The position numbers and the translations under genes were made by a program. The notes beneath the pieces are model-generated. The model saw only the letters and a list, made by a program, of their open reading frames with translations, was not told the origin of the DNA and made no database searches. From an archaeon (GTDB lineage: Archaea; Nanobdellota; Nanobdellia; Pacearchaeales; GW2011-AR1), in assembly GCA_027343665.1 (NCBI GenBank), contig DAHWKL010000001.1, positions 172,770 through 236,769 of the forward strand: a stretch of 64,000 nucleotides of DNA. The letters are read 5' to 3'. Positions 17,873 to 27,419 of this stretch are shown here, piece by piece (within the stretch, counting starts at the first letter, position 1; every line of letters starts with the position of its first letter).

Positions 17873-17947
17873 GGCTCCGTAGCTCAGCCTGGTCAGAGCA
17901 CCGGACTTTTAATCCGGGTGTCGAGGGTTCAAATCCCTTCGGGGCCA
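17873..17947 (+). tRNA. tRNA-Lys (anticodon TTT)
   Basis: Acceptor ggctccg/cggggcc, anticodon stem/loop ccgga-cttttaa-tccgg, T-loop ggttcaaatcc; CCA not encoded. Confidence 0.95.
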
Positions 17948-18048
17948 TCCGTTAAACAGACCGGAACGATACCAGACCTGTTTTTTGAGTCTTCCAAAAA
18001 AAGCAGCAAAAGGTATTAACCCCAAAAGCGTAAAAAAAATTTAAATAG

Positions 18049-18070
18049 TTCAAAATTCCCGAATTTTGAA
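18049..18070. repeat. perfect 10-bp inverted repeat ttcaaaattc-cc-gaattttgaa
   Basis: Exact reverse-complement arms, between tRNA-Lys and the rpo operon. Confidence 0.8.
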
Positions 18071-18083
18071 GATTATGGAAAGA

Positions 18084-18100
18084 TTTATAAACTAATTTTT
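18084..18100 (+). promoter_or_regulatory. extended TATA-type promoter element TTTATAAACTAATTTTT upstream of rpoH-rpoB
   Basis: Matches elements upstream of rpsL, EF-2 and tRNA-Lys. Confidence 0.6.
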
Positions 18101-18170
18101 TATAAAATTTGTATTGTCTAATCTCCAAAGAGTATTATGCAAAACTAAACCAAATCCCCGACGACAAAAT

Positions 18171-18383
18171 ATGCATATTCTACAACCAAAACACGTGAAA
18201 CTAAGCGAAAAACAGGCTGAAGAACTTTTAAACAAAATTAATGTCTCGAAAACCCAACTTCCAAAAATATTTTCTGATGATCCGGCTCTTCCGGAAGGGT
18301 GCGGAGTGGGAGACATAATCCAAATAGAAAGGAAAGATTCTGAAACGGAAGAATTAAATGTGTATTACAGGGTGGTTGTATAA
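18171..18383 (+). CDS. rpoH: DNA-directed RNA polymerase subunit H (Rpb5-like)
   Basis: ILQPKHVKLSEKQAEELLNKINVSKTQLPKIFSDDPALPEGCGVGDIIQIER; start at internal ATG. Confidence 0.93.
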   Translation: MHILQPKHVKLSEKQAEELLNKINVSKTQLPKIFSDDPALPEGCGVGDIIQIERKDSETEELNVYYRVVV

Positions 18384-21300
18384 TGGTAGAGGGAAAAAGC
18401 CACCTTGTCGTCAAAAAATATCTGGAAGACCACTCGCTTGTCGAATCGAATATTATTTCTTACAATGAATTTGTCGAACATAGGATGCAGGAGATTGTTG
18501 ATGAGATATCTGGTTCAATAGAACAGGATGATGAAGAATTTAAGATAAAACTTGGAAAGATAGAGGTGGGAAGACCAATTGTCATTGAGGCAGACGGAAG
18601 TACTTCAACAATAATGCCTTATGAAGCAAGGTTAAGAAATCTTACTTATGCAGCTCCGATATACCTAGAACTCACTGTAAAAAAAGACGGGCAGGTTGAC
18701 TCTGAAGTTGTAGAGATAGGGAAGATTCCGGTTATGGTCAAAAGCAAAGTGTGCAACACATGGGGGCTTGACAAAGAAAAGCTCATAGAGAATTATCATG
18801 ACCCATTGGATGCCGGCGGATATTTTATAATAAAAGGAAATGAAAGAGTCATGGTTATGGCCGAGGATCTTGCCGAAAACCAGCCATTCATAGAAGAAAA
18901 CTCAAAAGGCCAGCTTAACCTAAAGCTCTTCTCCCTTAAAGGAACTTACAGAATCCCAACAACAATAAAAGAAGGAAAAGACGGAATTTTTGAAACTTCC
19001 TTCTCAAGATTCAAAGATGTTCCAACTATAATCCTTCTGAAAGCTCTTGGGCTCACAAAAGAAGCTGACATAGCAAGATACATCGAAAAAGAAACAGACA
19101 GTGTCATTGTCAATCTTTATGAATTCGCAAATATAGCGACGGAAGAAGATGCTATGATGTATATCGCCGAGAAAACAAATCTTCAAGGAACAAAAAAAGA
19201 AATACTTGACAGAGTAAAACAGAGAATCGATTCTTATCTTTTCCCACATATAGGACAAGACAAAGCTTCAAGAATAAAAAAAGCCGTGACAATCTGCAAG
19301 CTTGTGAAACAATTTCTTCTGGCAAAAGAAAATCCAAAACTTACAACAGACAAGGATCATTATGCGAACAAAAGGGTGAGGCTTTCCGGTGATTTGCTGA
19401 CAACTTTATTCAAAGTCAATCTGGGAATTCTCATAAGGGATTTACAATATTCCTTACAAAAATCATCTAAGAGGAAAAAATTCTTCTCGATAAAAGTCCT
19501 GGCAAAATCTACCCTTTTCAGCCACAGGATAGAATCAGCAATTGCAACCGGCTCATGGACGGGAGAAAGGAGCGGGGTCACTCAGAATATGGATAAGACT
19601 AACTACCTTGCGACAATATCACAGTTGCAGAGAGTATCTAGCATGCTCGAATCCGGACAGGAAAATTTTGAAGCAAGAACGCTTCATCCGACACATTTCG
19701 GAAGATTCTGTCCTATCGAGACCCCTGAAGGAACCGAAATTGGCCTGAGAAAGAACCTTGCTCTCATGAGCAGGGTATCGACAAGGGTGGATATGGATGG
19801 GGAGAAATTCATGAAAGATTTAGAAAAATTTGGGCTTAACAAAGAGCTTAATGAAGGATATGAAGTATTCCTGAACGGAAATTACATTGGTAACGTGAAA
19901 GATCCTAAAGCATTTTCGAATTTCATAAAGGAGAAAAGAAGAGCAGGGGAATTACCTGTTGAATTGAGCATAAGTGAAAAAGACGGGCTTCAATCGATCT
20001 CCATGTCAACTGAACCTGGAAGAGTTCTTAGACCATTGATTGTTGTTGAAAACGGCGTCTCAAAACTTAAGGATGAACATCTGCTTGCATTAGAACAAGG
20101 AAACCTGAAATGGGTGGACCTTGTGAAATCAGGAATTGTAGAATATTTGGATGCTTCCGAGGAAGAAAGTGCGCTTGTTGCACTTAATGACAAGGAGGTC
20201 ACTCCTGAGCACACTCACATTGAAGTTGATCCTGTTGCATTCCTTGGTGCAGTTACAAGTCTAGTTCCTTACGGCAACCACGACCAGTCTTCAAGACTTA
20301 ACAGAGGTTCAAAAACCCAGAAGCAGGCTTTGGGACTTTATGCTGCAAATTATCTTTGCCGTCTTGACACAGATGTTTCTGTACTGCAATATCCTCAAAA
20401 GCCACTCGTAAGAAGTTTTGTTTATGATACTCTTAACACTTATCCTGCCGGACAGAATCTGACAGTTGCGATAATGACTTATGAAGGATATAACATGGAA
20501 GATGCTCTGGTTTTGAACAAAGGAAGTCTGCAAAGAGGGATGGGAAGGAGTTTCTACTTCAGACCATATTCTGCCATAGAGATGAATTATGCAGGAGGAT
20601 TAAAAGATGAAATAATCGTTCCAGAAAAAGATGTGTCAGGTTACAGGATGGAATCACTTTACAGATATCTTGAGGATGATGGAATAATCTACCCCGAAGC
20701 AGATATAGGCGAGAGTGAAGTTTTGATAGGAAAGACGTCTCCTCCGAAATTCCTTTCGGAAGCGAGAGAGATTTCTGTAAGAACAAAGAAGGAATCAAGT
20801 GTTACATTAAGACAGGAAGAAAAAGGAGTCGTGGAATCCGTTTTTGTAACAATCGACGATGAAGGGAATAAGATTGTCCAGGTTAAAACAAGGGATTTGA
20901 GAATTCCGGAACTTGGAGATAAATTCGCAACTTCACATGGTCAGAAAGGAGTCATTGGTGCAATTGTTGATGAAGAAGACATTCCATTCACAAACTCGGG
21001 CATGAGACCCGATGTTCTTTTCAACCCACACGGACTTCCAAGCCGTATGACTGTAGGATATTTAATAGAATTACTTGCCGGGAAGACTGCATCTTTAAGA
21101 GGAGAAGTCATTGACGGGACTTCGTTTTCAGGCGAATCAAAAGCCAGTCTTGAAGAACAACTTGAAAATTTGGGATTCAGATTTGACGGAAAGGAGACAA
21201 TGAGAAGCGGAATCACAGGCAAAAAAATCGAAACCAAAATTTTCGTGGGAAATTTATACTATCTGAAATTGAAGTATATGGTCGCAAATAAGATACATGG

Positions 21301-21646
21301 AAGAGCTTCAGGTAAGATAGCACTTCTTACAAGGCAGCCAATTGAGGGAAGATCACGTGGGGGGGCTTTGAGACTTGGAGAAATGGAACAGCAAGCTCTT
21401 GTAGCCCATGGAGCATCCCTCCTTTTGAAAGAAAGATACGATTCAGACAAGGTGGTATTGCCAATATGTGCAAAATGCGGAGCAATAGCAATTGATGACA
21501 AGATAAGAAAAAAGACCGTATGCCCTGAGTGCCATTCAGAAGAAGTTGAACCTGTTGAAGTTTCATACGCCTTCAAGCTTTTAATTGAAGAGCTTCAGGG
21601 ACTTCATGTAAATACTAAATTTGAACTCAAGAATAAATATGAATAA
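18383..21646 (+). CDS. rpoB: DNA-directed RNA polymerase subunit B (fused B''+B')
   Basis: GGYFIIKGNERVMVMAEDL; THFGRFCPIETPEGTEIGLRKNLAL; GYNMEDALVLNKGS; ELGDKFATSHGQKGVIG; CAKCGAIAI...CPEC. Confidence 0.97.
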   Translation: MVEGKSHLVVKKYLEDHSLVESNIISYNEFVEHRMQEIVDEISGSIEQDDEEFKIKLGKIEVGRPIVIEADGSTSTIMPYEARLRNLTYAAPIYLELTVKKDGQVDSEVVEIGKIPVMVKSKVCNTWGLDKEKLIENYHDPLDAGGYFIIKGNERVMVMAEDLAENQPFIEENSKGQLNLKLFSLKGTYRIPTTIKEGKDGIFETSFSRFKDVPTIILLKALGLTKEADIARYIEKETDSVIVNLYEFANIATEEDAMMYIAEKTNLQGTKKEILDRVKQRIDSYLFPHIGQDKASRIKKAVTICKLVKQFLLAKENPKLTTDKDHYANKRVRLSGDLLTTLFKVNLGILIRDLQYSLQKSSKRKKFFSIKVLAKSTLFSHRIESAIATGSWTGERSGVTQNMDKTNYLATISQLQRVSSMLESGQENFEARTLHPTHFGRFCPIETPEGTEIGLRKNLALMSRVSTRVDMDGEKFMKDLEKFGLNKELNEGYEVFLNGNYIGNVKDPKAFSNFIKEKRRAGELPVELSISEKDGLQSISMSTEPGRVLRPLIVVENGVSKLKDEHLLALEQGNLKWVDLVKSGIVEYLDASEEESALVALNDKEVTPEHTHIEVDPVAFLGAVTSLVPYGNHDQSSRLNRGSKTQKQALGLYAANYLCRLDTDVSVLQYPQKPLVRSFVYDTLNTYPAGQNLTVAIMTYEGYNMEDALVLNKGSLQRGMGRSFYFRPYSAIEMNYAGGLKDEIIVPEKDVSGYRMESLYRYLEDDGIIYPEADIGESEVLIGKTSPPKFLSEAREISVRTKKESSVTLRQEEKGVVESVFVTIDDEGNKIVQVKTRDLRIPELGDKFATSHGQKGVIGAIVDEEDIPFTNSGMRPDVLFNPHGLPSRMTVGYLIELLAGKTASLRGEVIDGTSFSGESKASLEEQLENLGFRFDGKETMRSGITGKKIETKIFVGNLYYLKLKYMVANKIHGRASGKIALLTRQPIEGRSRGGALRLGEMEQQALVAHGASLLLKERYDSDKVVLPICAKCGAIAIDDKIRKKTVCPECHSEEVEPVEVSYAFKLLIEELQGLHVNTKFELKNKYE

Positions 21647-21647
21647 A

Positions 21648-21905
21648 ATGAAAACGATTGAAAACAGAACAACTGGAAGGGAGATGGAAGGAATGAGTGA
21701 GATGCATTATGAAAGAATCAGGCAAGCAACAAAAGATTTACAGTTAGAAGATACAGATATAGGAACAGGGTCATCCCTAGTTGAAGGAATAAGATATGCT
21801 TTCGCTGCCAGATCTTTCAGGTATGAAGCAAAACCTGAAATGATAATAAACGGTGTTCCACATATCTACCACTTAACCAAGATTACACAGGAGAGAAAAA
21901 ACTAA
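21648..21905 (+). CDS. small uncharacterised protein between rpoB and rpoA
   Basis: ORF 21621-21905; start chosen just after the rpoB stop (MKTIENRTTGREMEG...); co-directional with very short gaps. Confidence 0.65.
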   Translation: MKTIENRTTGREMEGMSEMHYERIRQATKDLQLEDTDIGTGSSLVEGIRYAFAARSFRYEAKPEMIINGVPHIYHLTKITQERKN

Positions 21906-21906
21906 A

Positions 21907-24900
21907 ATGAAAAATCAAATAAGCAAAAAAATCGGGGAAATAAAGTTTTCATTACTTAGTCCTGAGGAAATAAAAAAGATTTCAGTAGCAAAGATTGTCA
22001 CCCCTGAACTTTATGATATCGACGGGTATCCTGTAGACGGTGGACTTATGGACTTAAGATTGGGGGCAATTGACCCGGGAGTTAGATGCAGAACTTGCGG
22101 AGGAAAGATAAAAGAATGCCTCGGGCACCCTGGAAGTATTGACCTTGCTAAGCCAATAATACACCTAAAGTATGTCCCCGTGATAGAATTAGGACTCAGA
22201 TGTTTCTGCCGTGAATGTGGAAAACTTATGCTTGATGAAAAAGACCTGAAAAAATATTCTCCGAGCGAAAGAGCAAAAAAAGCAAAGGACGCAAAAAAAT
22301 GCCCTTACTGCCATGCTTCACAGGAAAAGGTAAAGCTTGACAAGCCCACAAGTTTTTACAAAGGAAAATCAAGAATGTTCCCGACCGAAATAAGAGAGCA
22401 TCTTGCCAAGATAACCGATCCTGAACTTAAAAAAATAGGGATAGATCCAAGGACATGCAGAATTGAATGGGCAGTTTTGAATTCACTCATAGTTCCTCCG
22501 GTGACTGTAAGGCCAAGTATAATTTTGGAATCTGGCGAGAGAAGTGAAGATGATTTAACACATAAATTATCAGATATAATTCGTGCGAACCAAAGGCTCT
22601 GGGAAAACCTGAATGCAGGAGCACCTGAAGTGATAATAGAAGATCTCTGGGACTTGCTGCAATACCATATCACAACTTTCTTTGACAACACAGTCGCAAG
22701 AGTTCCTCCTGCAAGACATAGAAGCGGACAGCCGTTAAAAACAATAACTGAAAGAATAAAAGGAAAAGAAGGAAGAATAAGGAAGAATATTGCAGGAAAA
22801 AGAGTAAATTATTCAGGAAGAACTGTCATAAGCCCGGATCCAAACATAAGAATAAATGAAGTGGGAATACCTTTCGAAATCGCAAAAGTTGTAACGGTCG
22901 CTGAAACTGTGAATGATTACAACATAGAAAAACTTTCCAAATTAATAAGAATGGGTGAAAATTGGCCAGGTGCAAGTTATGTAATAAGACCTGACGGAAG
23001 AAGAAAAAAAATAACTCTTGATCTGCAGGAGGAGATAATCCAAGAACTTAAATCAGGATACAAAGTCGAAAGACATCTTCAGGACGGTGATATTGTCCTT
23101 TTCAACAGACACCCGTCACTTCATAGGGCAAGTCTTATGGCACATTATGTGAGAGTTCTCCCCGGAAAAACTTTCAGAGTTCATCCTGCGGCGGCAAATC
23201 CTTACAATGCTGATTTCGATGGTGATGAAATGAATATACACTCACCACAAACAGAGGAAGCAAGAGCTGAGGCAAAGATACTTCTTGATGTAAAACAAAA
23301 CCTTATCTCCCCAAAGAACAATACAAATCTAGTCGGTTGTATTGTCGACGCTATCACTGGAAATTATATCTTAGGGAAGAGGGAACTCACAAAAGAAGAA
23401 GCAAACCAGATACTTTACAAATCAGGCATCGTTGCGGATATCTCAACTAAGACAATATCAGGAAAAGAAGTTTTCTCTTATGTGCTTCCTGAGATAAATT
23501 TCTCCAATGAATCCATAGAGATAAAGAAAGGAAAATTCGTCAAAGGGGACATTGATAAAAATACTTTCGGAGATGAAGAAGGCGAACTTGTAAAAGTGAT
23601 AGATGAAAAGTTCGGGAGAAACGAAGCATTTGAGTCAATAAGAAAAGCTTTCAATCTTGGTAAAAATTACTTATCTGAAGTTGGGATTACAGCTTCAGTC
23701 GAGGATTTTGATCTTGATCAGGAAACAATAGAAGAAAGTGAAAAAGTAATAAGATCTACTGAAAAAAGAGCGGAAGAGATCCTTGAATCGTATAGGAACG
23801 GAACACTTGAAATTATCCCAGGCAAAACCGTTGAAGAATCAAGAGAGATTCATCTGCTTAAAGTCCTCAATGAAGTAAGAACAAAGGTGGGTGCAATAGT
23901 AAAAGAAAGGTTCCCGGAAACAAACCCAGTAAGCAACATGATAAAATCCGGCGGCGGTGGGAATACTCTGAATATAACTCAGATGGCATCGTGTGTAGGA
24001 CAGCAGGCTTTCGCAGGAGGGAGAATCAGTATAGGATATTCGGAAAGGACCCTTCCTTTCTTCAAAAGAGGAGACTTATCTCCAAGATCAAGAGGATTTA
24101 TCAGGAGTGCTTTCATAAAAGGCCTCAAACCAGATGAATTTTTCTTTCAGGCAATAACCGGACGTGACTCACTTATGGACACCGCACTAAGAACACCAAA
24201 GTCGGGTTATTTGTACAGACGTTTGGCAAATGCACTCCAGGATATGAGGGTAGAATACGATGGTACAATAAGAGATTCTGGAAACAATATAATACAATTT
24301 CAGTATGGTGCCGACGGATATGATGTATCAAAAATACACTTAAAGGAAAAGATATCTCCTGGTGAAGCAATAGGACTTGTAACAGCACAGTCTTTCGGTG
24401 AAGCTTCAACACAGATGGTTTTGAATACTTTCCACATGGCAGGTGTTGCTGAAATGCAGGTGACAACGGGACTTCCAAGGATAATCGAGATCTTTGACGC
24501 TAGAAAGAAACCTTCTTCACCTAAGATGGAAATCTATCTTGAAAAAGATTACAACAATGAAAAAGACGCTAAAGTGTTCGCAGAAAAAATAAAAGAGGTC
24601 ACGTTAAAAGAAGTCTCATCAGAAATAAATCTTGATTTTGGAAACAAGAAAATAGTAATCAATCTTGATAATAATGAACTCCGAAAGACCCACACAACAC
24701 CTGTAAAAGTTGTAGAGAGACTCAGAGATCTTGGATTTAAAGTTGAAACCAGGGGAAACTCAATTGTTCTCAATGCTGCTGAGTATGGATTCAAAGAAAT
24801 TTATCAGCTAAAAGAGAAACTCAAGAAATCTATAATTTCCGGCGTCAAAGGAGTAGAGCAGATATTGATTGTTAAAAAAGACAAAGACTATGCAGTTATA

Positions 24901-25395
24901 ACTCTTGGGACAAATTTGAAAGAAATAATAAAACTTAAAGAAGTTGATAAAAAGAAACTTATCTCAAACGACCTTTATGAAGTTGCTGAAATCTTTGGTA
25001 TAGAAGCTGCAAGACAATTGATAATCAATGAAATCAAAGAAGTTCTGAACTCACAGGGATTGGATATTCACATAAAGCACCTTGAGCTCATTGCTGACGC
25101 CATGACTAACACTGGAGATGTAAAAGGGGTCACAAGGATGGGAATCATAATGCAAAAAGCATCGATACTTGCAAGGGCAACATTCGAGACACCTGTAAAA
25201 CAGTTTGTGAATGCGATAATTAAGGGCTCAACAGATAAGCTTGAAAGCGTAATAGAGAATGTAATCCTGAACCAGCCAGTCCCCGTTGGAACAGGGCTCC
25301 CCGGACTCCTTGTTAATGTTATTGGTTCTCTATCCGGAAACGATAAGAACAAGAAGACCGCAGAGAAGAAAGTCGTCGAAGCGAGCAACAATTAA
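21907..25395 (+). CDS. rpoA: DNA-directed RNA polymerase subunit A, A' and A'' in one polypeptide
   Basis: A' motifs CRTCGGKIKECLGHPG, VNYSGRTVISPDPN, NPYNADFDGDEMNIH; A'' motifs PGEAIGLVTAQSFGEASTQMVLNTFHMAGVAEMQVTTGLPRIIEIFDARK in the same frame. Confidence 0.97.
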   Translation: MKNQISKKIGEIKFSLLSPEEIKKISVAKIVTPELYDIDGYPVDGGLMDLRLGAIDPGVRCRTCGGKIKECLGHPGSIDLAKPIIHLKYVPVIELGLRCFCRECGKLMLDEKDLKKYSPSERAKKAKDAKKCPYCHASQEKVKLDKPTSFYKGKSRMFPTEIREHLAKITDPELKKIGIDPRTCRIEWAVLNSLIVPPVTVRPSIILESGERSEDDLTHKLSDIIRANQRLWENLNAGAPEVIIEDLWDLLQYHITTFFDNTVARVPPARHRSGQPLKTITERIKGKEGRIRKNIAGKRVNYSGRTVISPDPNIRINEVGIPFEIAKVVTVAETVNDYNIEKLSKLIRMGENWPGASYVIRPDGRRKKITLDLQEEIIQELKSGYKVERHLQDGDIVLFNRHPSLHRASLMAHYVRVLPGKTFRVHPAAANPYNADFDGDEMNIHSPQTEEARAEAKILLDVKQNLISPKNNTNLVGCIVDAITGNYILGKRELTKEEANQILYKSGIVADISTKTISGKEVFSYVLPEINFSNESIEIKKGKFVKGDIDKNTFGDEEGELVKVIDEKFGRNEAFESIRKAFNLGKNYLSEVGITASVEDFDLDQETIEESEKVIRSTEKRAEEILESYRNGTLEIIPGKTVEESREIHLLKVLNEVRTKVGAIVKERFPETNPVSNMIKSGGGGNTLNITQMASCVGQQAFAGGRISIGYSERTLPFFKRGDLSPRSRGFIRSAFIKGLKPDEFFFQAITGRDSLMDTALRTPKSGYLYRRLANALQDMRVEYDGTIRDSGNNIIQFQYGADGYDVSKIHLKEKISPGEAIGLVTAQSFGEASTQMVLNTFHMAGVAEMQVTTGLPRIIEIFDARKKPSSPKMEIYLEKDYNNEKDAKVFAEKIKEVTLKEVSSEINLDFGNKKIVINLDNNELRKTHTTPVKVVERLRDLGFKVETRGNSIVLNAAEYGFKEIYQLKEKLKKSIISGVKGVEQILIVKKDKDYAVITLGTNLKEIIKLKEVDKKKLISNDLYEVAEIFGIEAARQLIINEIKEVLNSQGLDIHIKHLELIADAMTNTGDVKGVTRMGIIMQKASILARATFETPVKQFVNAIIKGSTDKLESVIENVILNQPVPVGTGLPGLLVNVIGSLSGNDKNKKTAEKKVVEASNN

Positions 25396-25482
25396 TCAAA
25401 ATTCCCGATTTCCGACGGCAAAATTATTAAGATAAATAAAAACAACATTTTATAAAGAAGTTGTGTATAAAGAGTTTATACG

Positions 25483-25899
25483 ATGGTAAACACTATTGAC
25501 ATGCAGGATTTGAGACACCTTAATTTATTCAGGAAAGTGACTCACCTCGAAACGAGATACTGTTTTAGTTATAATGAAATACTCATGTTCTGCGTTCCGA
25601 GGCGCGATATATCAAGAGGCTTGGGGAAAAACGGGGAAAACCTGAAAAAAATGTCGGATATTCTCAGAAAAAGGATAAGAATAATCCCAATCCCAAACGG
25701 CATTGAAGAGGCAAAGCAGTTCATACAGGCAGTAATTGCACCAGTAGGTTTCAAAGATATTGAAATCACGCCAAATGAAATAATAGTCAATGCAGGAAGT
25801 GAGAATAAAGCAGCACTCTTGGGTCGAAACAAGAGACGCCTGAATGAGATGAAAGAGATCGTGAAAGATTTCTTCAAAGTCGATTACCGAGTCATATAA
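25483..25899 (+). CDS. NusA-like KH-domain transcription factor
   Basis: MVNTIDMQDLRHLNLFRKVTHLETRYCFSYNEILMFCVPRRDISRGLGKNGENLKKM..GRNKRRLNEMKEI; downstream of rpoA. Confidence 0.9.
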   Translation: MVNTIDMQDLRHLNLFRKVTHLETRYCFSYNEILMFCVPRRDISRGLGKNGENLKKMSDILRKRIRIIPIPNGIEEAKQFIQAVIAPVGFKDIEITPNEIIVNAGSENKAALLGRNKRRLNEMKEIVKDFFKVDYRVI

Positions 25900-25940
25900 T
25901 TTTTTGGATATAAATTATTATAAAGTAAGGTACTAATTTT

Positions 25941-26741
25941 TTGTTTATGAGGCATGACAAATTAATCAGGGACGGCATTCCTGCAATACTTAATGAAAAA
26001 GGCATTAAGTATTCATCACACTTAATTGTCGGAAAAAAGTATGAAGAAGCACTGAAAGCGAAATTGATAGAGGAGGTTTATGAATTCGTTGATAAGATGG
26101 ATCCTGAAGAAATGGCGGATGTTGAAACTGTTCTTGATACAATATATAACTATTATAGAATTGACCGAGATGAAGTCAGAAGACTGAAAGAAAGCAAATT
26201 GGCCAAGAGAGGCGGTTTCGAAAAGGGGATATTCCTTGATGAAACCCATAGGAGCAATTCTCAAAATTATGAAAATTGCTTTTTCTGCAAGACTTACCAT
26301 GATGGCAAGGAAGTGTTTTCCGAGAATCAGTTTTTCTATTCGAGATTCGACAGGTTCCCAGTCGAGCCGGGCCACCTTGAGGTAATACCCAAAAGACATT
26401 TCGCCAACCTCGATGACATGACCCAGCTTGAATGGAATTTCATATTGCCGATGATAAAAGAGACAGTTAATAAAATTAATGAGTCAGATTTGAGGAAAGT
26501 CTATAAAGATTTACAGACAGATTTCCCTGAAGGAAAATCGATGAGACTTCTTGAAGAAGCACTGAATTCGCCATTCTTAAATAAAACCCCCGATGCTCGC
26601 AATCATTTTATCAATGATGGACGCGCGGCAGGAAGGACGATAGATCATTTCCACTGGCACATACTTCCTAGGTACAACGGTGACGTCGAAAATCCTCGAG
26701 GTGGGGGAAGACATATAATCCCCGGGAAAGGTTCTTACTAA
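25941..26741 (+). CDS. fusion: MazG-like all-alpha NTP pyrophosphatase (COG4997-like) + HIT-family hydrolase
   Basis: N-term KLIRDGIPAILNEKGIKYS..KLIEEVYEFVDKMDPEEMADVETVLDTIYNYY...RGGFEKGIFLDE; C-term CFFCKTYHDG...EPGHLEVIPKRHFANL..DHFHWHILPRYNGDV. Confidence 0.85.
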   Translation: MFMRHDKLIRDGIPAILNEKGIKYSSHLIVGKKYEEALKAKLIEEVYEFVDKMDPEEMADVETVLDTIYNYYRIDRDEVRRLKESKLAKRGGFEKGIFLDETHRSNSQNYENCFFCKTYHDGKEVFSENQFFYSRFDRFPVEPGHLEVIPKRHFANLDDMTQLEWNFILPMIKETVNKINESDLRKVYKDLQTDFPEGKSMRLLEEALNSPFLNKTPDARNHFINDGRAAGRTIDHFHWHILPRYNGDVENPRGGGRHIIPGKGSY

Positions 26742-26767
26742 AAATCTGCGAATAATTCAAGTAAAAG

Positions 26768-26783
26768 TTTATAAACCAATTTT
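26768..26783 (+). promoter_or_regulatory. extended TATA-type promoter element TTTATAAACCAATTTT upstream of rpsL
   Basis: Matches elements upstream of rpoH and EF-2; about 30 nt before the ATG. Confidence 0.65.
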
Positions 26784-26801
26784 CTTAAGATTAATCATAC
26801 A

Positions 26802-27224
26802 ATGGGATTAAAAAGTGCGTTCAAAAAATCAAAAGACAGAAAGAAATTCCGATGGAAAGACAAGGGGTATAAAGCACATACTCTTGACCTTTTCGCGAAA
26901 TCCGATCCACTCGGAGGTGCGAACCAAGCAAAAGGAATCGTGCTCTCAAAGTTCCAGAAAGAAGCAAGACAGCCGAATTCAGCGATGAGAAAATGCTGCA
27001 GAGTACAACTCACCAAAAATGGAAAAGTTGTCGGTGCATTCATACCAGGAAATCTCGCCCAAAAATTCATAGATGAACATGATGAAGTCATGATTGAAAG
27101 AATCGGCGGGAAACAGGGAAAAAGTAAAGGCGACATGCCCGGAATCAGGTACCAAGTTATAAAAGTAAATGATCAGCCTCTTGACAGACTTTGGATGGGG
27201 AAGATACAAAAAGGTAGAAGATAA
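26802..27224 (+). CDS. rpsL: 30S ribosomal protein S12
   Basis: [39 protein letters not shown]. Confidence 0.97.
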   Translation: MGLKSAFKKSKDRKKFRWKDKGYKAHTLDLFAKSDPLGGANQAKGIVLSKFQKEARQPNSAMRKCCRVQLTKNGKVVGAFIPGNLAQKFIDEHDEVMIERIGGKQGKSKGDMPGIRYQVIKVNDQPLDRLWMGKIQKGRR

Positions 27225-27225
27225 G

Positions 27226-27417
27226 ATGACATTCAAAATTGTTTATTCTGATAGAAAAAGTGAAGAAGGATGGAATACCTATGCAGGTAATATTGGAAAA
27301 GAACCTGACGCAAGATGGTACAATCAAATGTTCGGAAAAATATACATAACTATCGACAAAATCAATGAGAGGCTAAAGAAGAGCAAACTTGAGAAAGGAG
27401 TGGAAACAAATAATTAA
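27226..27417 (+). CDS. small hypothetical protein between rpsL and rpsG
   Basis: ATG 1 nt after the rpsL stop; 63 aa; followed directly by rpsG. Confidence 0.6.
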   Translation: MTFKIVYSDRKSEEGWNTYAGNIGKEPDARWYNQMFGKIYITIDKINERLKKSKLEKGVETNN

Positions 27418-27419
27418 AA

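Noticed and set aside
21907-25395. Possible intein in the RNA polymerase A subunit
   Set aside because: Protein is shorter than A'+A'' sums and no intein splice-junction motifs were seen
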